Shown: positions 52,284 to 60,867 of the stretch, piece after piece
Layout: every line of letters begins with the position of its first letter
How positions within the stretch are numbered: position 1 is the first letter of the stretch
Source of the DNA: Nonomuraea maritima
Lineage (GTDB): Bacteria > Actinomycetota > Actinomycetes > Streptosporangiales > Streptosporangiaceae
Assembly: GCF_900100395.1 (NCBI RefSeq)
Contig: NZ_FNFB01000013.1
Span: forward strand, 1-64,000
Reading direction: 5' to 3'
Length of the DNA stretch: 64,000 nt
The notes under the pieces: model-generated
Told to the model about the DNA's origin: nothing
Databases searched by the model: none
What the model saw: the letters and a program-made list of their open reading frames with translations, nothing else
Program-made: the position numbers and the translations under genes

Positions 52284-52931
52284 TCAGCGCGCGACGGACA
52301 GGGCCAGGGGGACGGGGCCGAGCGCCCGGATCAGCGGGCGCACCAGCAGGACGAACGCCTCAGGCACCCGGGCCGACGCGATCCCGCCCAGGTCGATCAC
52401 CTGGTGCGACGGCCACCCGAGATCGCCGAGCAGGCCCGCCACCGTCCGCTTGGCGGCGGGATCGTCGCCGGACAGGAACGCGACCGGGGGCACGGACAGG
52501 CTCTGCGGCGCGGCCATCAGCGAGGCGGGACCCATGGTGTTCAACGTCTTGACCACCCGGGTGCGCGGCATGGCCCTTTGGATCTCCTCGGCGAGGCTGG
52601 TGTCCGGGTGGAGCAGCCTCGCGGCCAGGCCGTCCGGGCCCTGCTCGACCGCGTTGGCGGTGTCGATCAGGACCTTCCCCTCGAGTTCGCGGCGCAGCGA
52701 GGTGAGCAGGGCGAGCGAGTGCTCACCCGGAGTGGCGTTCACCACGACGTCCGCCGATCGGGCCGCGTCGGCGGTGTCCGTCAGGCGGGCCCCCGCGTCC
52801 GCGATCCAGCGCAGGGACGTACGGGCCTGGGCGTGGCGCGAACCGATGATGAGGGTGTGTCCGGCCTTGCGGAGCCCACCGGTGAGGGCCCGGGCCACGT
52901 TGCCGGTCCCGAGGATGCCTATGGTCGTCAT
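52284..52931 (-). CDS. NAD(P)-binding F420-dependent-type oxidoreductase
   Basis: 215 residues from ATG 52931. The N-terminal Rossmann fold TIGILGTGNVARALTGGLRK and the IIGSRHAQARTSLRW stretch (Arg after strand 2 suits NADP phosphate) match the F420:NADP oxidoreductase family. Further on are DVVVNATPGEHSL and KVLIDTANAV. Redox partner and substrate unknown. It diverges from an HxlR regulator across 104 bp, suggesting redox- or aldehyde-responsive control. Confidence 0.87.
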   Translation of the reverse strand: MTTIGILGTGNVARALTGGLRKAGHTLIIGSRHAQARTSLRWIADAGARLTDTADAARSADVVVNATPGEHSLALLTSLRRELEGKVLIDTANAVEQGPDGLAARLLHPDTSLAEEIQRAMPRTRVVKTLNTMGPASLMAAPQSLSVPPVAFLSGDDPAAKRTVAGLLGDLGWPSHQVIDLGGIASARVPEAFVLLVRPLIRALGPVPLALSVAR

Positions 52932-53035
52932 GCTGACTGCGTCTCCTGGTCGAAGGTTCGCCTCCGACGCTAGGGACCGTTCGGCCGGCCAGGAAGTACG
53001 CACGTGCAGGTGCCTTAGGTACGCGGAGGAACGTC

Positions 53036-53434
53036 ATGCCGACCCGGACCAGCGCGCAGCGGCGGGAGACCGCCCGCGACGCCCACAGGGCCGCCGTCTC
53101 CCTCTGTCCCACGAACCGGGTCCTGGACCGGCTGGGCGAGAGATGGGTGGGCCTCGTACTCAAGGAGCTCGAAGCGGGTCCCCTGCGGCACAGCGACCTC
53201 GCGCGGGCGCTGGCGGGGGCGAGCCAGAAGATGCTCACCCACACGCTGCGCGAACTGGAGCGGGACGGTTTGGTGCGCAGGACGGTGACGGCGTCGGTGC
53301 CCGTGCGCGTCGACTACGCCCTCACCCCGCTCGGGGAGAGCCTGCTGCCGGTCGTGCACGCGGTGACGCGCTGGGCCCAGGAGCACGTCCAGGAGATCGA
53401 CGCGGCTCGGCAGGCGTACGACGCGGAGAACTGA
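53036..53434 (+). CDS. HxlR family transcriptional regulator
   Basis: 132 residues from ATG 53036, with ggagga upstream. LGERWVGLVLKELEAGPLRH and ASQKMLTHTLRELERDGLVR form the winged helix of HxlR/MarR-like repressors. Cys24 in VSLCPTNRVLDRLGERW sits where redox- or quinone-sensing HxlR proteins carry their sensor Cys, so an oxidative or electrophile signal is plausible. The likely target is the divergent reductase gene. Confidence 0.9.
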   Translation: MPTRTSAQRRETARDAHRAAVSLCPTNRVLDRLGERWVGLVLKELEAGPLRHSDLARALAGASQKMLTHTLRELERDGLVRRTVTASVPVRVDYALTPLGESLLPVVHAVTRWAQEHVQEIDAARQAYDAEN

Positions 53435-53443
53435 CCGCGGGGT

Positions 53444-53974
53444 CTAGCGGCGGCCGAACCAGCGGCGGCGGCGGGGGGCGGGTTCGACCCTCGCGACGGT
53501 GACGCCGCCGAGCTCGGTGACGGTGCCGGACTCGACGGCGGCGAGCGCCTCCAGGACGGCGCCCTCGATCACGAACTGCACCGGGCCCGCCACGTCGACC
53601 ACGACCGCGGCGGCCCCCTCATGGACGGCGGCCTGGCAGACCTGCAGCGTGGTGGCCTGGATCGGGCGGGCGTCGGGACGCCAGGCGGACAGCGACCCGG
53701 TGCCGGTGAACGCGAGCACCGCCTGCCTGCCGTCCTGGCCGACGAGCTTGGGCAGCGCCATCTCGCTCTCCTTCTCCTGCCGCAGCCCGTGGGCGCCGAC
53801 CTCGGACTCGGTCAGCAGGGCGACGACGGGGACGAGCAGGCGGGCGCCGCTCAGGGCGTTGAGTACCTCGGCGGCGTCGCCCGCACCGGAGTGGTAGGCG
53901 GCCAGCGCGGCGGCCACCGCCGGCGCGGCGGAGCCGTCGTCGTCGGGGTCGAGAGGTTGCGGGATGCTCGGCAC
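53444..53974 (-). CDS. SseB-like protein
   Basis: 176 residues from GTG 53974 (VPSIPQPLDPDDDGSAAPAV); TAGTCT (53988-53983) lies 8 nt upstream. The SseB N-terminal domain type is seen in LLVPVVALLTE, EMALPKLVGQDGRQAVLAFT and PDARPIQATTLQVCQAAV. It ends in an Arg-rich tail (RRRRWFGRR). SseB-like proteins in actinobacteria often sit with secretion or stress genes; the role is unknown. It converges on the HxlR gene, 9 bp apart. Confidence 0.82.
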   Translation of the reverse strand: MPSIPQPLDPDDDGSAAPAVAAALAAYHSGAGDAAEVLNALSGARLLVPVVALLTESEVGAHGLRQEKESEMALPKLVGQDGRQAVLAFTGTGSLSAWRPDARPIQATTLQVCQAAVHEGAAAVVVDVAGPVQFVIEGAVLEALAAVESGTVTELGGVTVARVEPAPRRRRWFGRR

Positions 53975-54049
53975 AACCCCGCAGACTACCCGCGCCCGCC
54001 GCCGCCACGGAAAAGACGCCACGGGCCGCGACCGCCCTGCTGGAGGCTC

Positions 54050-55141
54050 TCAGCTCAGGTCGGAGATGGCGGCCACGGGGCCGCCGCCCGACGGGCCCTG
54101 GTGGACGGCGGCGACCGAGACGAAGACCGCCGGGTCGCCCGTGACGGACGCCGCCACGCCGCCCACCGCGGCCTTGATCTGCCGGTGCCAGTGCACGTCG
54201 GAGTCGTCCAGCATGATGTTGCGCCGTCCGCGTACCCGCCCCGACGGGTCGGCCTCGCACTTCATGAAGACGTTCACCAGCCGCCCGCCGAGGTCAGACG
54301 GGTGGGGCCGATCGGGCAGCGGCATGCCGGAGTCGCGGATGGCCTCCCAGATGCCGTCGGCGTCGAGGGCGTCCTTCATGACGCTGTGGCCGATGCGGTA
54401 GCGGCCGCCGATGCCGCGTACGTTGCCCACCAGCACGATCTGCGCCCGGTCGAGCTCCACCCCCGACGAGCAGGAGGCGACGGACGAGTACAGCGACAGG
54501 TCCTTGTGGATCTGGTCCTCGCGGGGCATCTCGATCTCGCCGAGCGCCACGGCGATGCCGAGGGCGGTGGTGGAGTTGGACAGGTCCATCGAGGGCCCGG
54601 TCTCCTCGATGGCGGTGTCGCGGCCGCGGCTCCTCGCGTCGGTGATGGTGGCCAGGGTGAGCAGCGGCGTCTTGGTCTGGACGTAGTGCACGTCGCGCGG
54701 GTCGTCGATGCCGGCGACCTTCATGGCCTCGCGCACCCCGGCGGCGACCTTCTCCACCATGGCGGGCCTGCCGATGTCCTCGGGCAGGATGATCTCGCTC
54801 ATGGCGACGCCGACCGACAGGCGCGGCTCGTCGGTGACGGGGGCGTCGGCGGTGGTGGCGAAGACGGTGGCGTGCGGGCTGAGGATGCCGTCGGTGCCGC
54901 CCGACCACACCAGCGGCACGCTCTCGGGGGCCGGGTGCCCGTGCGCGGAGAGCACCTCGCGGAAGGCCCGGTCGGCGAGGATGCGCGTGTAGTCGTTCAC
55001 GCCGCCGTTGCCCTCGGTCTTGCCGATGACGGCCAGCACCCGTTCGGCTTCGATCACGCCGTCGGCGATGAGCCGCGACAGGCCGGAGGCGTCGGTGACG
55101 CTCTCGATGGGCACCTTGCGCACTTCGATCGGGTCCGGCAT
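54050..55141 (-). CDS. ring-opening amidohydrolase (cyanuric acid amidohydrolase/barbiturase family)
   Basis: 363 residues with the three-fold internal repeat of this family. The expected Ser-Lys pairs can be read at Lys41 (IGKTEGN) with Ser80 (VWSGGTDG), Lys157 (VQTKTPLL) with Ser225/226 (ASCSSGVEL), and Lys294 (VFMKCEADPS) with Ser351 (HQGPSGGGP). It hydrolyses cyanuric acid or barbituric acid by ring opening. No atz/trz or pyrimidine oxidation genes are adjacent, so the substrate stays open. The fold is restricted to this small family. Confidence 0.92.
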   Translation of the reverse strand: MPDPIEVRKVPIESVTDASGLSRLIADGVIEAERVLAVIGKTEGNGGVNDYTRILADRAFREVLSAHGHPAPESVPLVWSGGTDGILSPHATVFATTADAPVTDEPRLSVGVAMSEIILPEDIGRPAMVEKVAAGVREAMKVAGIDDPRDVHYVQTKTPLLTLATITDARSRGRDTAIEETGPSMDLSNSTTALGIAVALGEIEMPREDQIHKDLSLYSSVASCSSGVELDRAQIVLVGNVRGIGGRYRIGHSVMKDALDADGIWEAIRDSGMPLPDRPHPSDLGGRLVNVFMKCEADPSGRVRGRRNIMLDDSDVHWHRQIKAAVGGVAASVTGDPAVFVSVAAVHQGPSGGGPVAAISDLS

Positions 55142-55300
55142 GCCACGCCCCTTCGGTTCTCATCGGTCGCCCGCCTCGGCCGGCCGGGTCGCTGGCGACG
55201 CTAACCCAGCGGGCGGGCGGTGTTCATGGTCAATGTGTGCCCATGAAGAGCGCCGATGATGTCAACCCGAGCCGAGCGCGGGCGGCGTAGAGTCACCGTT

Positions 55301-55966
55301 GTGATCAGGAAAGCGCACGTCAACGGCGTCACGCTCGTCTACCGCGAGGAGGGCGACCCCTCCGCTCCCCCGCTTCTCCTCGTCCACGGGCGCACCGCCG
55401 ACCACAACGACTGGAACGGCATCACCCAGCACTTCGCGCGGCGGCATCACGTGATCGTTCCCGACCTGCGCGGGCACGGCGGCAGCGACCACCCGGGGAC
55501 GTACGCGCTGCCGGACATGGCCGCCGACCTCGTCGCGCTGCTCGACCACGTGGGCGCGGCGCGGGCCACGGTCATCGGGCACTCGCTGGGCGGGGTGGTG
55601 TCCTGCCTGCTGGCGAGCGGCAGTCCCGGCCGGGTGGATCGGCTCGTGCTGGAGGACGTGCCGACGCTGCCGCTGCGCGACCGCGACCCCATCGTGGAGG
55701 ACGGCTCCACGGGGTTCGACTGGCGGATGATGCACGAGACCGAGCGGCAGTTCCTCGACCCCGACCCCCGGTGGCGGCAGGCGCTCACGGCGATCACGGC
55801 TCCCACGCTGGTGCTGTCGGGCGGGGCGGCGAGCCCGTTCCACGCCGACGAGACGGCCGCGCTGATCCCGGGGGCGAAGCTGGTCACCATCGAGGCGGGG
55901 CACCTGATCCACGTCGGGGCGCGGGCCGGGTTCCTGCGGGCGGTGGACTCCTTCCTCGCAGGCTGA
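55301..55966 (+). CDS. alpha/beta hydrolase
   Basis: 221 residues from GTG 55301; TAGAGT at 55288-55293 is 7 nt upstream. Oxyanion and nucleophile regions are LLLVHGRTADHNDW and VIGHSLGGVVSCLLAS (Ser in GHSLG). The His is in IEAGHLIHVGAR and the acid in the preceding loop. No lid large enough to suggest a lipase. Substrate unknown; neighbours on both sides are on separate promoters. Confidence 0.88.
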   Translation: MIRKAHVNGVTLVYREEGDPSAPPLLLVHGRTADHNDWNGITQHFARRHHVIVPDLRGHGGSDHPGTYALPDMAADLVALLDHVGAARATVIGHSLGGVVSCLLASGSPGRVDRLVLEDVPTLPLRDRDPIVEDGSTGFDWRMMHETERQFLDPDPRWRQALTAITAPTLVLSGGAASPFHADETAALIPGAKLVTIEAGHLIHVGARAGFLRAVDSFLAG

Positions 55967-55969
55967 GGC

Positions 55970-56001
55970 CCTGTGTCGGCCCTGTGTCGGCCCTGTGTCG
56001 G
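55970..56001. repeat. 11-bp triplicated repeat
   Basis: ctgtgtcgg with flanking cc/gc occurs at 55971, 55982 and 55993 directly after the hydrolase stop, in the 63-bp gap before the FUSC-like gene. Confidence 0.8.
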
Positions 56002-56029
56002 CTCTGCAGGCGGGGGTAGGCCAGGTGTC

Positions 56030-57106
56030 ATGCACGGTCACCAGCGGCTGAACAGGCTGCGGATGATGGCGCCCTCCATCTTCCAGTGCGCTGTCGGGGC
56101 CGGTCTCGCCTGGCTGGTGGCCAAGGACGTGATCGGGCATCCGAGGCCGTTCTTCGCGCCCGTCGCGGTGGTGGTCGCCGTCGGCGTGGGTTTCGGGCAG
56201 CGGCTGCGGCGGGTGGCGGAGATGGTCGTCGGCGTCAGCCTCGGCGTGGGCGTGGGCGACCTGCTCGTGGCCTGGATCGGCACCGGTTCCTGGCAGATCA
56301 CGCTGGTGGTCGCGCTGGCCATGGCGGTGGCGGTGTTCCTGGACCGTGGCTCGGTGATCGCGCTGCAGGCGGCGTCCTCGGCGGTGCTGGTCGCCACCCT
56401 GCTGCCGCCGAGCGGCCTCGGCGGCCTCGACCGGATGGTGGACGCCCTGGTCGGCGGTCTGCTCGGGCTCGCCGCTGTGTCGCTGCTGCCGGCGAGCCCG
56501 GCGCGGCTGATCACGCGGCACGCGACGGCGTTGTTCGGCGCGCTGGCGTCGACGCTGCGCGCGACGGCCGACGCGATCGATCAGTCGGACTCGGCGCTGG
56601 CCGCGACGGCGCTGGAGTCGGCGCGGACGACCCAGGAGCACGTGGAGGAGTTCCGGCAGGCGCTCGACACCGGCCGGGAGATCTCCCTCATCTCCCCCGT
56701 GCACCGGCGCTACCGCTGCCATCTCGAAGGGTACGAGAAGGCGGCCGTCCCTCTCGACCACGCCCTGCGCAACGTACGGGTGCTGGCGAGGCGGGCGATG
56801 GTGGCGCTCGACGGCGGCAGTCAGCTGCCGCCGTGGCTGCCGGGGGCGCTGCGGGAGCTGGCCGACGCGGCGATGCTGCTGTGCGACGAGCTGGCCCAGG
56901 GCGGCTCGCCGCGCAAGGCGTGCATGGCCGTGCTCACGGTCGCCTCCCGGCAGGGAAGCGAGCGGTGGGGGTTCTCCGCGGACGTGATGATCGCGCAGCT
57001 CCGGTCGATCATCGTGGACCTGCTGGAGGCCACGGGCACCGGGCGCGGGGAGGCGCTGTCGGCACTGCCGCCGCTGGACGCGCCGCACCGGCCCGGACGC
57101 TCCTGA
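56030..57106 (+). CDS. FUSC/aromatic acid exporter-like membrane protein, copy 1
   Basis: 358 residues from ATG 56030. The N-terminal half has about six membrane helices with the signature PRPFFAPVAVVVAVGVGFGQ RLRR split over helix ends. The C-terminal half is a soluble helical domain (TALESARTTQEHVEEFRQAL, RNVRVLARRAMVAL). The family includes AaeB/YccS-like exporters of aromatic acids. A second copy follows 110 bp downstream with about the same length. Confidence 0.85.
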   Translation: MHGHQRLNRLRMMAPSIFQCAVGAGLAWLVAKDVIGHPRPFFAPVAVVVAVGVGFGQRLRRVAEMVVGVSLGVGVGDLLVAWIGTGSWQITLVVALAMAVAVFLDRGSVIALQAASSAVLVATLLPPSGLGGLDRMVDALVGGLLGLAAVSLLPASPARLITRHATALFGALASTLRATADAIDQSDSALAATALESARTTQEHVEEFRQALDTGREISLISPVHRRYRCHLEGYEKAAVPLDHALRNVRVLARRAMVALDGGSQLPPWLPGALRELADAAMLLCDELAQGGSPRKACMAVLTVASRQGSERWGFSADVMIAQLRSIIVDLLEATGTGRGEALSALPPLDAPHRPGRS

Positions 57107-57216
57107 CGGTTTTGTACCGAGCCCCGAGTCAACACCGGAGTCAGTCAGGGAGCACGAAAGGGAATCCCTGGGGCAAACGTGACCCCAATGTCATATAGAT
57201 CCGCCATCGTGGACTC

Positions 57217-58305
57217 GTGCGAACCACGGTCAGCGATCTTGTCAAGGAACGAATGGGCACGTTCGGCCTTGTCGCCCCCTCCATCGCTCAGTGCGCGGTC
57301 GGCTCGGCCATCGCCTGGATCATCGCGATCGAGCTGCTGGGCCATCCGCGACCGTTCTTCGCGCCGATCTCCGTGCTGATCTGCGTCGGCATGGGGCTCG
57401 GGCAGCGGCTGCGACGCGTGGTCGACCTGGTGGTCGGCGTCAGCGTGGGCGTGGGCGTGGGCGACCTGCTCGTCTCGTGGATCGGCTCAGGCCCGTTGCA
57501 GCTCGCCCTGGTGGTGGCCCTGGCCATGACCGTGGCGGTGCTGCTCAACAGCGGGGCGCTGTTCGTCGCGCAGGTGGGCTCGTCCGCGGTGCTGGTGGCC
57601 ACCCTCGTCCCGGTCGACGGGGCGGGCGGATTCGACCGGATGGCCGACGCCCTGACGGGCGGCGTCGTCGGCGTGGCGGCGGTGGCGCTGCTGCCCGCGA
57701 GCCCGTTCTCGATCGCGGCCAAGCACCTGTCGGGCGTGCTGGACGCGATGTCCACGGTGCTGGAGCGGTCCGCGCAGGCCATCGAACGGCACGACATGGA
57801 CCTGGCGGCGGACGCGCTGGAGGAGGCCAGGACGACGCAGGCGGCGGTGGAGGAGTTCGAGGCGGCGCTGGAGACCAGCAAGGAGATCACCCTGATCTCC
57901 CCGCTGCACTGGCACCGGCGGTCGCGGCTCGCGCGCTACGAGACGGCCGCCGTGCCCGTCGACCTCGCGCTGCGCAACGTACGGGTGCTGGCGAGGCGGA
58001 CGCTGGCGTCGCTCGGCGAGTCGAGCCCACCTCCCGCCGCGCTGGCCGAGGCGATGCGCGAGGTGTCGGAGGCGGCGCTGCTGCTGCAGCTGGAGCTGAG
58101 CGCCGGGCGCGAGCCGACGCTCGCCCGGCAGGCGCTGCTGGCGGTGGCCGCCCGCGAACGCCCCCGCGACCTCGGCTTCTCGGCCCACGTCATCATCGCG
58201 CAGCTGCGCTCGGTGGTCGTCGACCTCCTCCAGGCGACCGGCATGGACAACAAGGAAGCAGCCGCGACCCTCACCCCATTGGACGACCCGGCCCACCACG
58301 ACTGA
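57217..58305 (+). CDS. FUSC/aromatic acid exporter-like membrane protein, copy 2
   Basis: 362 residues from GTG 57217. It is colinear with copy 1: ERMGTFGLVAPSIAQCAVGS, HPRPFFAPISVLICVGMGLG, VGVGDLLVSWIGSG, LEEARTTQAAVEEFEAALET and LALRNVRVLARRTLASLGES. The two are clearly products of tandem duplication and may form a heteromeric exporter. Its own upstream region contains tatagat (57194-57200). Closed by a terminator. Confidence 0.85.
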   Translation: MRTTVSDLVKERMGTFGLVAPSIAQCAVGSAIAWIIAIELLGHPRPFFAPISVLICVGMGLGQRLRRVVDLVVGVSVGVGVGDLLVSWIGSGPLQLALVVALAMTVAVLLNSGALFVAQVGSSAVLVATLVPVDGAGGFDRMADALTGGVVGVAAVALLPASPFSIAAKHLSGVLDAMSTVLERSAQAIERHDMDLAADALEEARTTQAAVEEFEAALETSKEITLISPLHWHRRSRLARYETAAVPVDLALRNVRVLARRTLASLGESSPPPAALAEAMREVSEAALLLQLELSAGREPTLARQALLAVAARERPRDLGFSAHVIIAQLRSVVVDLLQATGMDNKEAAATLTPLDDPAHHD

Positions 58306-58322
58306 CCTCGGACCGAGGGCCC

Positions 58323-58354
58323 GGCCGGCGGTGACGCGCCCGCCACCGCCGGCC
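58323..58354 (+). terminator. terminator after the FUSC pair
   Basis: Perfect 11-bp stem ggccggcggtg (58323-58333) / caccgccggcc (58344-58354) with a 10-nt loop, 17 bp after the stop. Confidence 0.82.
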
Positions 58355-58463
58355 CGGCCAGGGCTCTCCGCCTGGTCACGGTCGCGCCGGGCGCCGGGTG
58401 ACCCACGGGCGCCGCCAGGACGCCGGCCGGGCACGCCCACCGCGGACACGACCGGTGCGGCTC

Positions 58464-59171
58464 TCAGGGAGTGAGGACGGCGGCTGCGTTGCGGTACATG
58501 ATTTCCGGGTCCTCGGACAGCCAGGACTTCACCTGGCGGCTCCAGGTGTCGGCGAGGACTTCGAGGCGGTGTGCCTCGAGGCCGTCGAGGGCGGCCGCGA
58601 CGACCGCTTCCGGGGCGCTCTTGTCGCCGTCGTACCAGGCCATCATGTCGGTGTCGGCGGCGCCCAGGTGCAGGCCCGTCACCAGGGTCCGCTGTCCGGC
58701 GAGCTCCAGGCGGGCGTTGCTGGTCAGCGCCCACTCGGCGGCCTTCGCCGCGTGGTACGCGCCCGCGCCGTCGACGCCGAGCCACGAGACCGCGGACAGC
58801 ACGTTGAGTATCGCGCCGTCGGCCAGCTGGGGCGCGAAGGCGCGGATCACGTTGAGGGTGCCGTAGAAGTGGGTGTCCATCTCGCGGCGGATCACGTCGA
58901 GGTCGCCGGTGACCAGGTTCGCCCCGGTCGAGATGCCCGCGTTGTTGATGACGATCTTCACGTCCGGCGCCGCGGCGGCCGCGGCGGCGACCGAGGCGGG
59001 GTCGGTGATGTCCAGGCGCAGCGGGACGGCGCCCGGCACGTCGACGAGCTCGGGGCGGCGGGCGGTCGCGTACACCTTGCCGGCGCCACGCTCGAGAAGG
59101 GACAGGACGAACTGCCGGCCCAGGCCCCGGTTGGCCCCGGTGACCAGCACATGTGCTCCGTTGATCTGCAT
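58464..59171 (-). CDS. short-chain dehydrogenase/reductase controlled by MerR
   Basis: 235 residues from ATG 59171. HVLVTGANRGLGRQFVLSLL (cofactor), INNAGISTGANL, NVLSAVSWLG (Ser) and YHAAKAAEWALTS (Tyr, Lys). It resembles SDRs annotated as oxidoreductases in stress regulons. The promoter has a 20-bp spacer between TTGCCT and TAGCGT with a 7-bp palindrome in the middle, exactly what MerR-family activators need, and the divergent gene is a MerR regulator. The mRNA is predicted to be leaderless (6 nt). Confidence 0.9.
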   Translation of the reverse strand: MQINGAHVLVTGANRGLGRQFVLSLLERGAGKVYATARRPELVDVPGAVPLRLDITDPASVAAAAAAAPDVKIVINNAGISTGANLVTGDLDVIRREMDTHFYGTLNVIRAFAPQLADGAILNVLSAVSWLGVDGAGAYHAAKAAEWALTSNARLELAGQRTLVTGLHLGAADTDMMAWYDGDKSAPEAVVAAALDGLEAHRLEVLADTWSRQVKSWLSEDPEIMYRNAAAVLTP

Positions 59172-59177
59172 GCGGCT

Positions 59178-59209
59178 ACGCTAGGACCTGACGTTGACGT
59201 CAGAGGCAA
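59178..59209 (-). promoter_or_regulatory. MerR-type promoter of the SDR gene
   Basis: Minus strand: -35 TTGCCT (59209-59204), 20-bp spacer, -10 TAGCGT (59183-59178). The spacer holds the perfect inverted repeat ctgacgt-tg-acgtcag (59188-59203). Overlong 19-20-bp spacers with a central palindrome are the hallmark of MerR-activated promoters. Confidence 0.82.
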
Positions 59210-59229
59210 GTGTTGTGATGGAGGTCACG

Positions 59230-59607
59230 ATGCGGATAGGCGAGCTGGCGGCGAGGTCGGGCGTCAGCGTCCGGGCCCTGCGCTACTACGAGGAGCAGGG
59301 GCTGCTGGAGGCGTACCGGAGCGCTTCCGGGCAGCGCCGCTACCCCGAGGCGGCGGCCGACCGGGTCGGTCTCATCCAGACGCTGTACGCTGCCGGCCTG
59401 TCCAGCCGGACCATCGCCGAACTGCTGCCCTGCGTCGACGCCAAGGAGAGCACGCCCGAGTCGCGTGCCCGCCTCGCCGCCGAACGCGACCGCATCGACG
59501 CCCAGATCGCCGCGCTGACCCGCACCCGCGACCGGCTCGACGCGGTCATCGCGTCTTCCGTGCACCCGTCCAGCGGGTGCTCATACGTCACCGCGACAGG
59601 TGCTTGA
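59230..59607 (+). CDS. MerR family transcriptional regulator
   Basis: 125 residues from ATG 59230, with ggaggt 5 nt upstream. RIGELAARSGVSVRALRYYE is the MerR HTH, followed by wing and dimerisation helix (ESRARLAAERDRIDAQIAAL). The C-terminus keeps Cys74 (ELLPCVDAKE) and Cys118 (SGCSYVTATGA), which may sense thiol-reactive compounds. It probably activates the divergent SDR gene. The 3' end overlaps the convergent aminotransferase gene by 20 bp. Confidence 0.92.
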   Translation: MRIGELAARSGVSVRALRYYEEQGLLEAYRSASGQRRYPEAAADRVGLIQTLYAAGLSSRTIAELLPCVDAKESTPESRARLAAERDRIDAQIAALTRTRDRLDAVIASSVHPSSGCSYVTATGA

Positions 59608-60754
59608 GGCGGGTGACGGCCTCGTCGATGACCTCGTCCTTCTTGCAGAACGCGAAACGGACGTAGTGCCGGCCGCGCTCCGGCCGGTCGTAGAAGACCT
59701 GCGTCGGGATGGCGACCACGCCGGCCAGCGCGGGCAGGCCGCGGGTGAGCTCCAGCCCGTCGGTGAAGCCGAGCGGCCGGATGTCGGTCTGGACGAAGTA
59801 CGTGCCCGAGGGCCGCAGCACCTCGAACCCGGCCGCCGACAGGCCCTCCATGAGCCGGTCGCGCTTGTCCTGCAGCCCCGCCGCCAGCGCCGACACCCAG
59901 TCGAGCTCGTGCCGCAGCCCGTGCGCGACGGCGAGCTGCCAGGGCGCGGACGCCGTGAAGGTGAGGAACTGCTTGACCGTCTGCACGGCCGTGACCAGGG
60001 CGGGCGGGGCGCACACCCAGCCGGTCTTCCAGCCGGTGACCGAGAACGTCTTGCCCGCCGAGGAGATCATCACGGTGCGCTCGCGCATACCGGGCAGGGT
60101 GGCGAGCGGTATGTGCTCGACGCCGTCGAAGGTGAGGTGCTCGTACACCTCGTCGGTGACGGCGATCAGCCCGCGCTCCTGGCACAGCTCCGCGATGACC
60201 GTCAGCTCGTCTCGGTTGAAGACGGTGCCGGTCGGGTTGTGCGGCGAGTTGACGAGGACGGCGCGGGTGCGCGGCGTGACGGCGGCGCGCAGCTCGTCGG
60301 GGTCGAACGTGAAGCGGCCCTGTGACGGGCGCAGCGTCACAGGCACCAGCCTGGCTTGGGCCAGGGCGACGGAGGCGGCGTAGGAGTCGTAGAAGGGCTC
60401 GAAGGCGATCACCTCGTCGCCCGGCTCGCACAGCGCGAGCACGCTCGCCGCCACGGCTTCCGTGGCGCCCACCGTCACCAGGATCTCGCCCACCGGGTCG
60501 TAGGAGAGGCCGTAGCGGGCCGCCCGGTGCTCGGAGACCGCCTGGCGCAGCTCCAGCACGCCCGGCCCCGGCGGGTACTGGTTGGCGCCCGCGGCGATGG
60601 CCTGCGTGGCGCGGTCGAGCATCGCGGCGGGGCCGTCGGTGTCGGGGAAGCCCTGGCCGAGGTTGATCGATCCGGTCTGCACGGCGAGCGCGCTCATCTC
60701 CGCGAAGATCGTCGTGCCGAAATTGCGCATCCTGGTCACCAGTGGTTCGGTCAC
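59588..60754 (-). CDS. class I/II pyridoxal-phosphate aminotransferase
   Basis: 388 residues from GTG 60754; TAGGCT (60766-60761) is 6 nt upstream. Motifs: INLGQGFPDTDGP, VTVGATEAVAASVLAL, VNSPHNPTGTVFNRDEL, VTDEVYEHL and SSAGKTFSVTGWKTGW with the PLP-binding Lys. This is the KAT/YbdL/DapC-like group; actinobacterial members are often annotated as N-succinyldiaminopimelate aminotransferase, which the context does not confirm. Confidence 0.92.
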   Translation of the reverse strand: MTEPLVTRMRNFGTTIFAEMSALAVQTGSINLGQGFPDTDGPAAMLDRATQAIAAGANQYPPGPGVLELRQAVSEHRAARYGLSYDPVGEILVTVGATEAVAASVLALCEPGDEVIAFEPFYDSYAASVALAQARLVPVTLRPSQGRFTFDPDELRAAVTPRTRAVLVNSPHNPTGTVFNRDELTVIAELCQERGLIAVTDEVYEHLTFDGVEHIPLATLPGMRERTVMISSAGKTFSVTGWKTGWVCAPPALVTAVQTVKQFLTFTASAPWQLAVAHGLRHELDWVSALAAGLQDKRDRLMEGLSAAGFEVLRPSGTYFVQTDIRPLGFTDGLELTRGLPALAGVVAIPTQVFYDRPERGRHYVRFAFCKKDEVIDEAVTRLKHLSR

Positions 60755-60867
60755 GACCCCAGCCTATTAGGCTCGTACGTGATCGTCGGGGCATTGCTCG
60801 CCCCGCATCAGCCGCCGCGAATGTCCGCATGCGCCCGGCGCCGGTTTCCTCGTATGGTGGTTCACCT

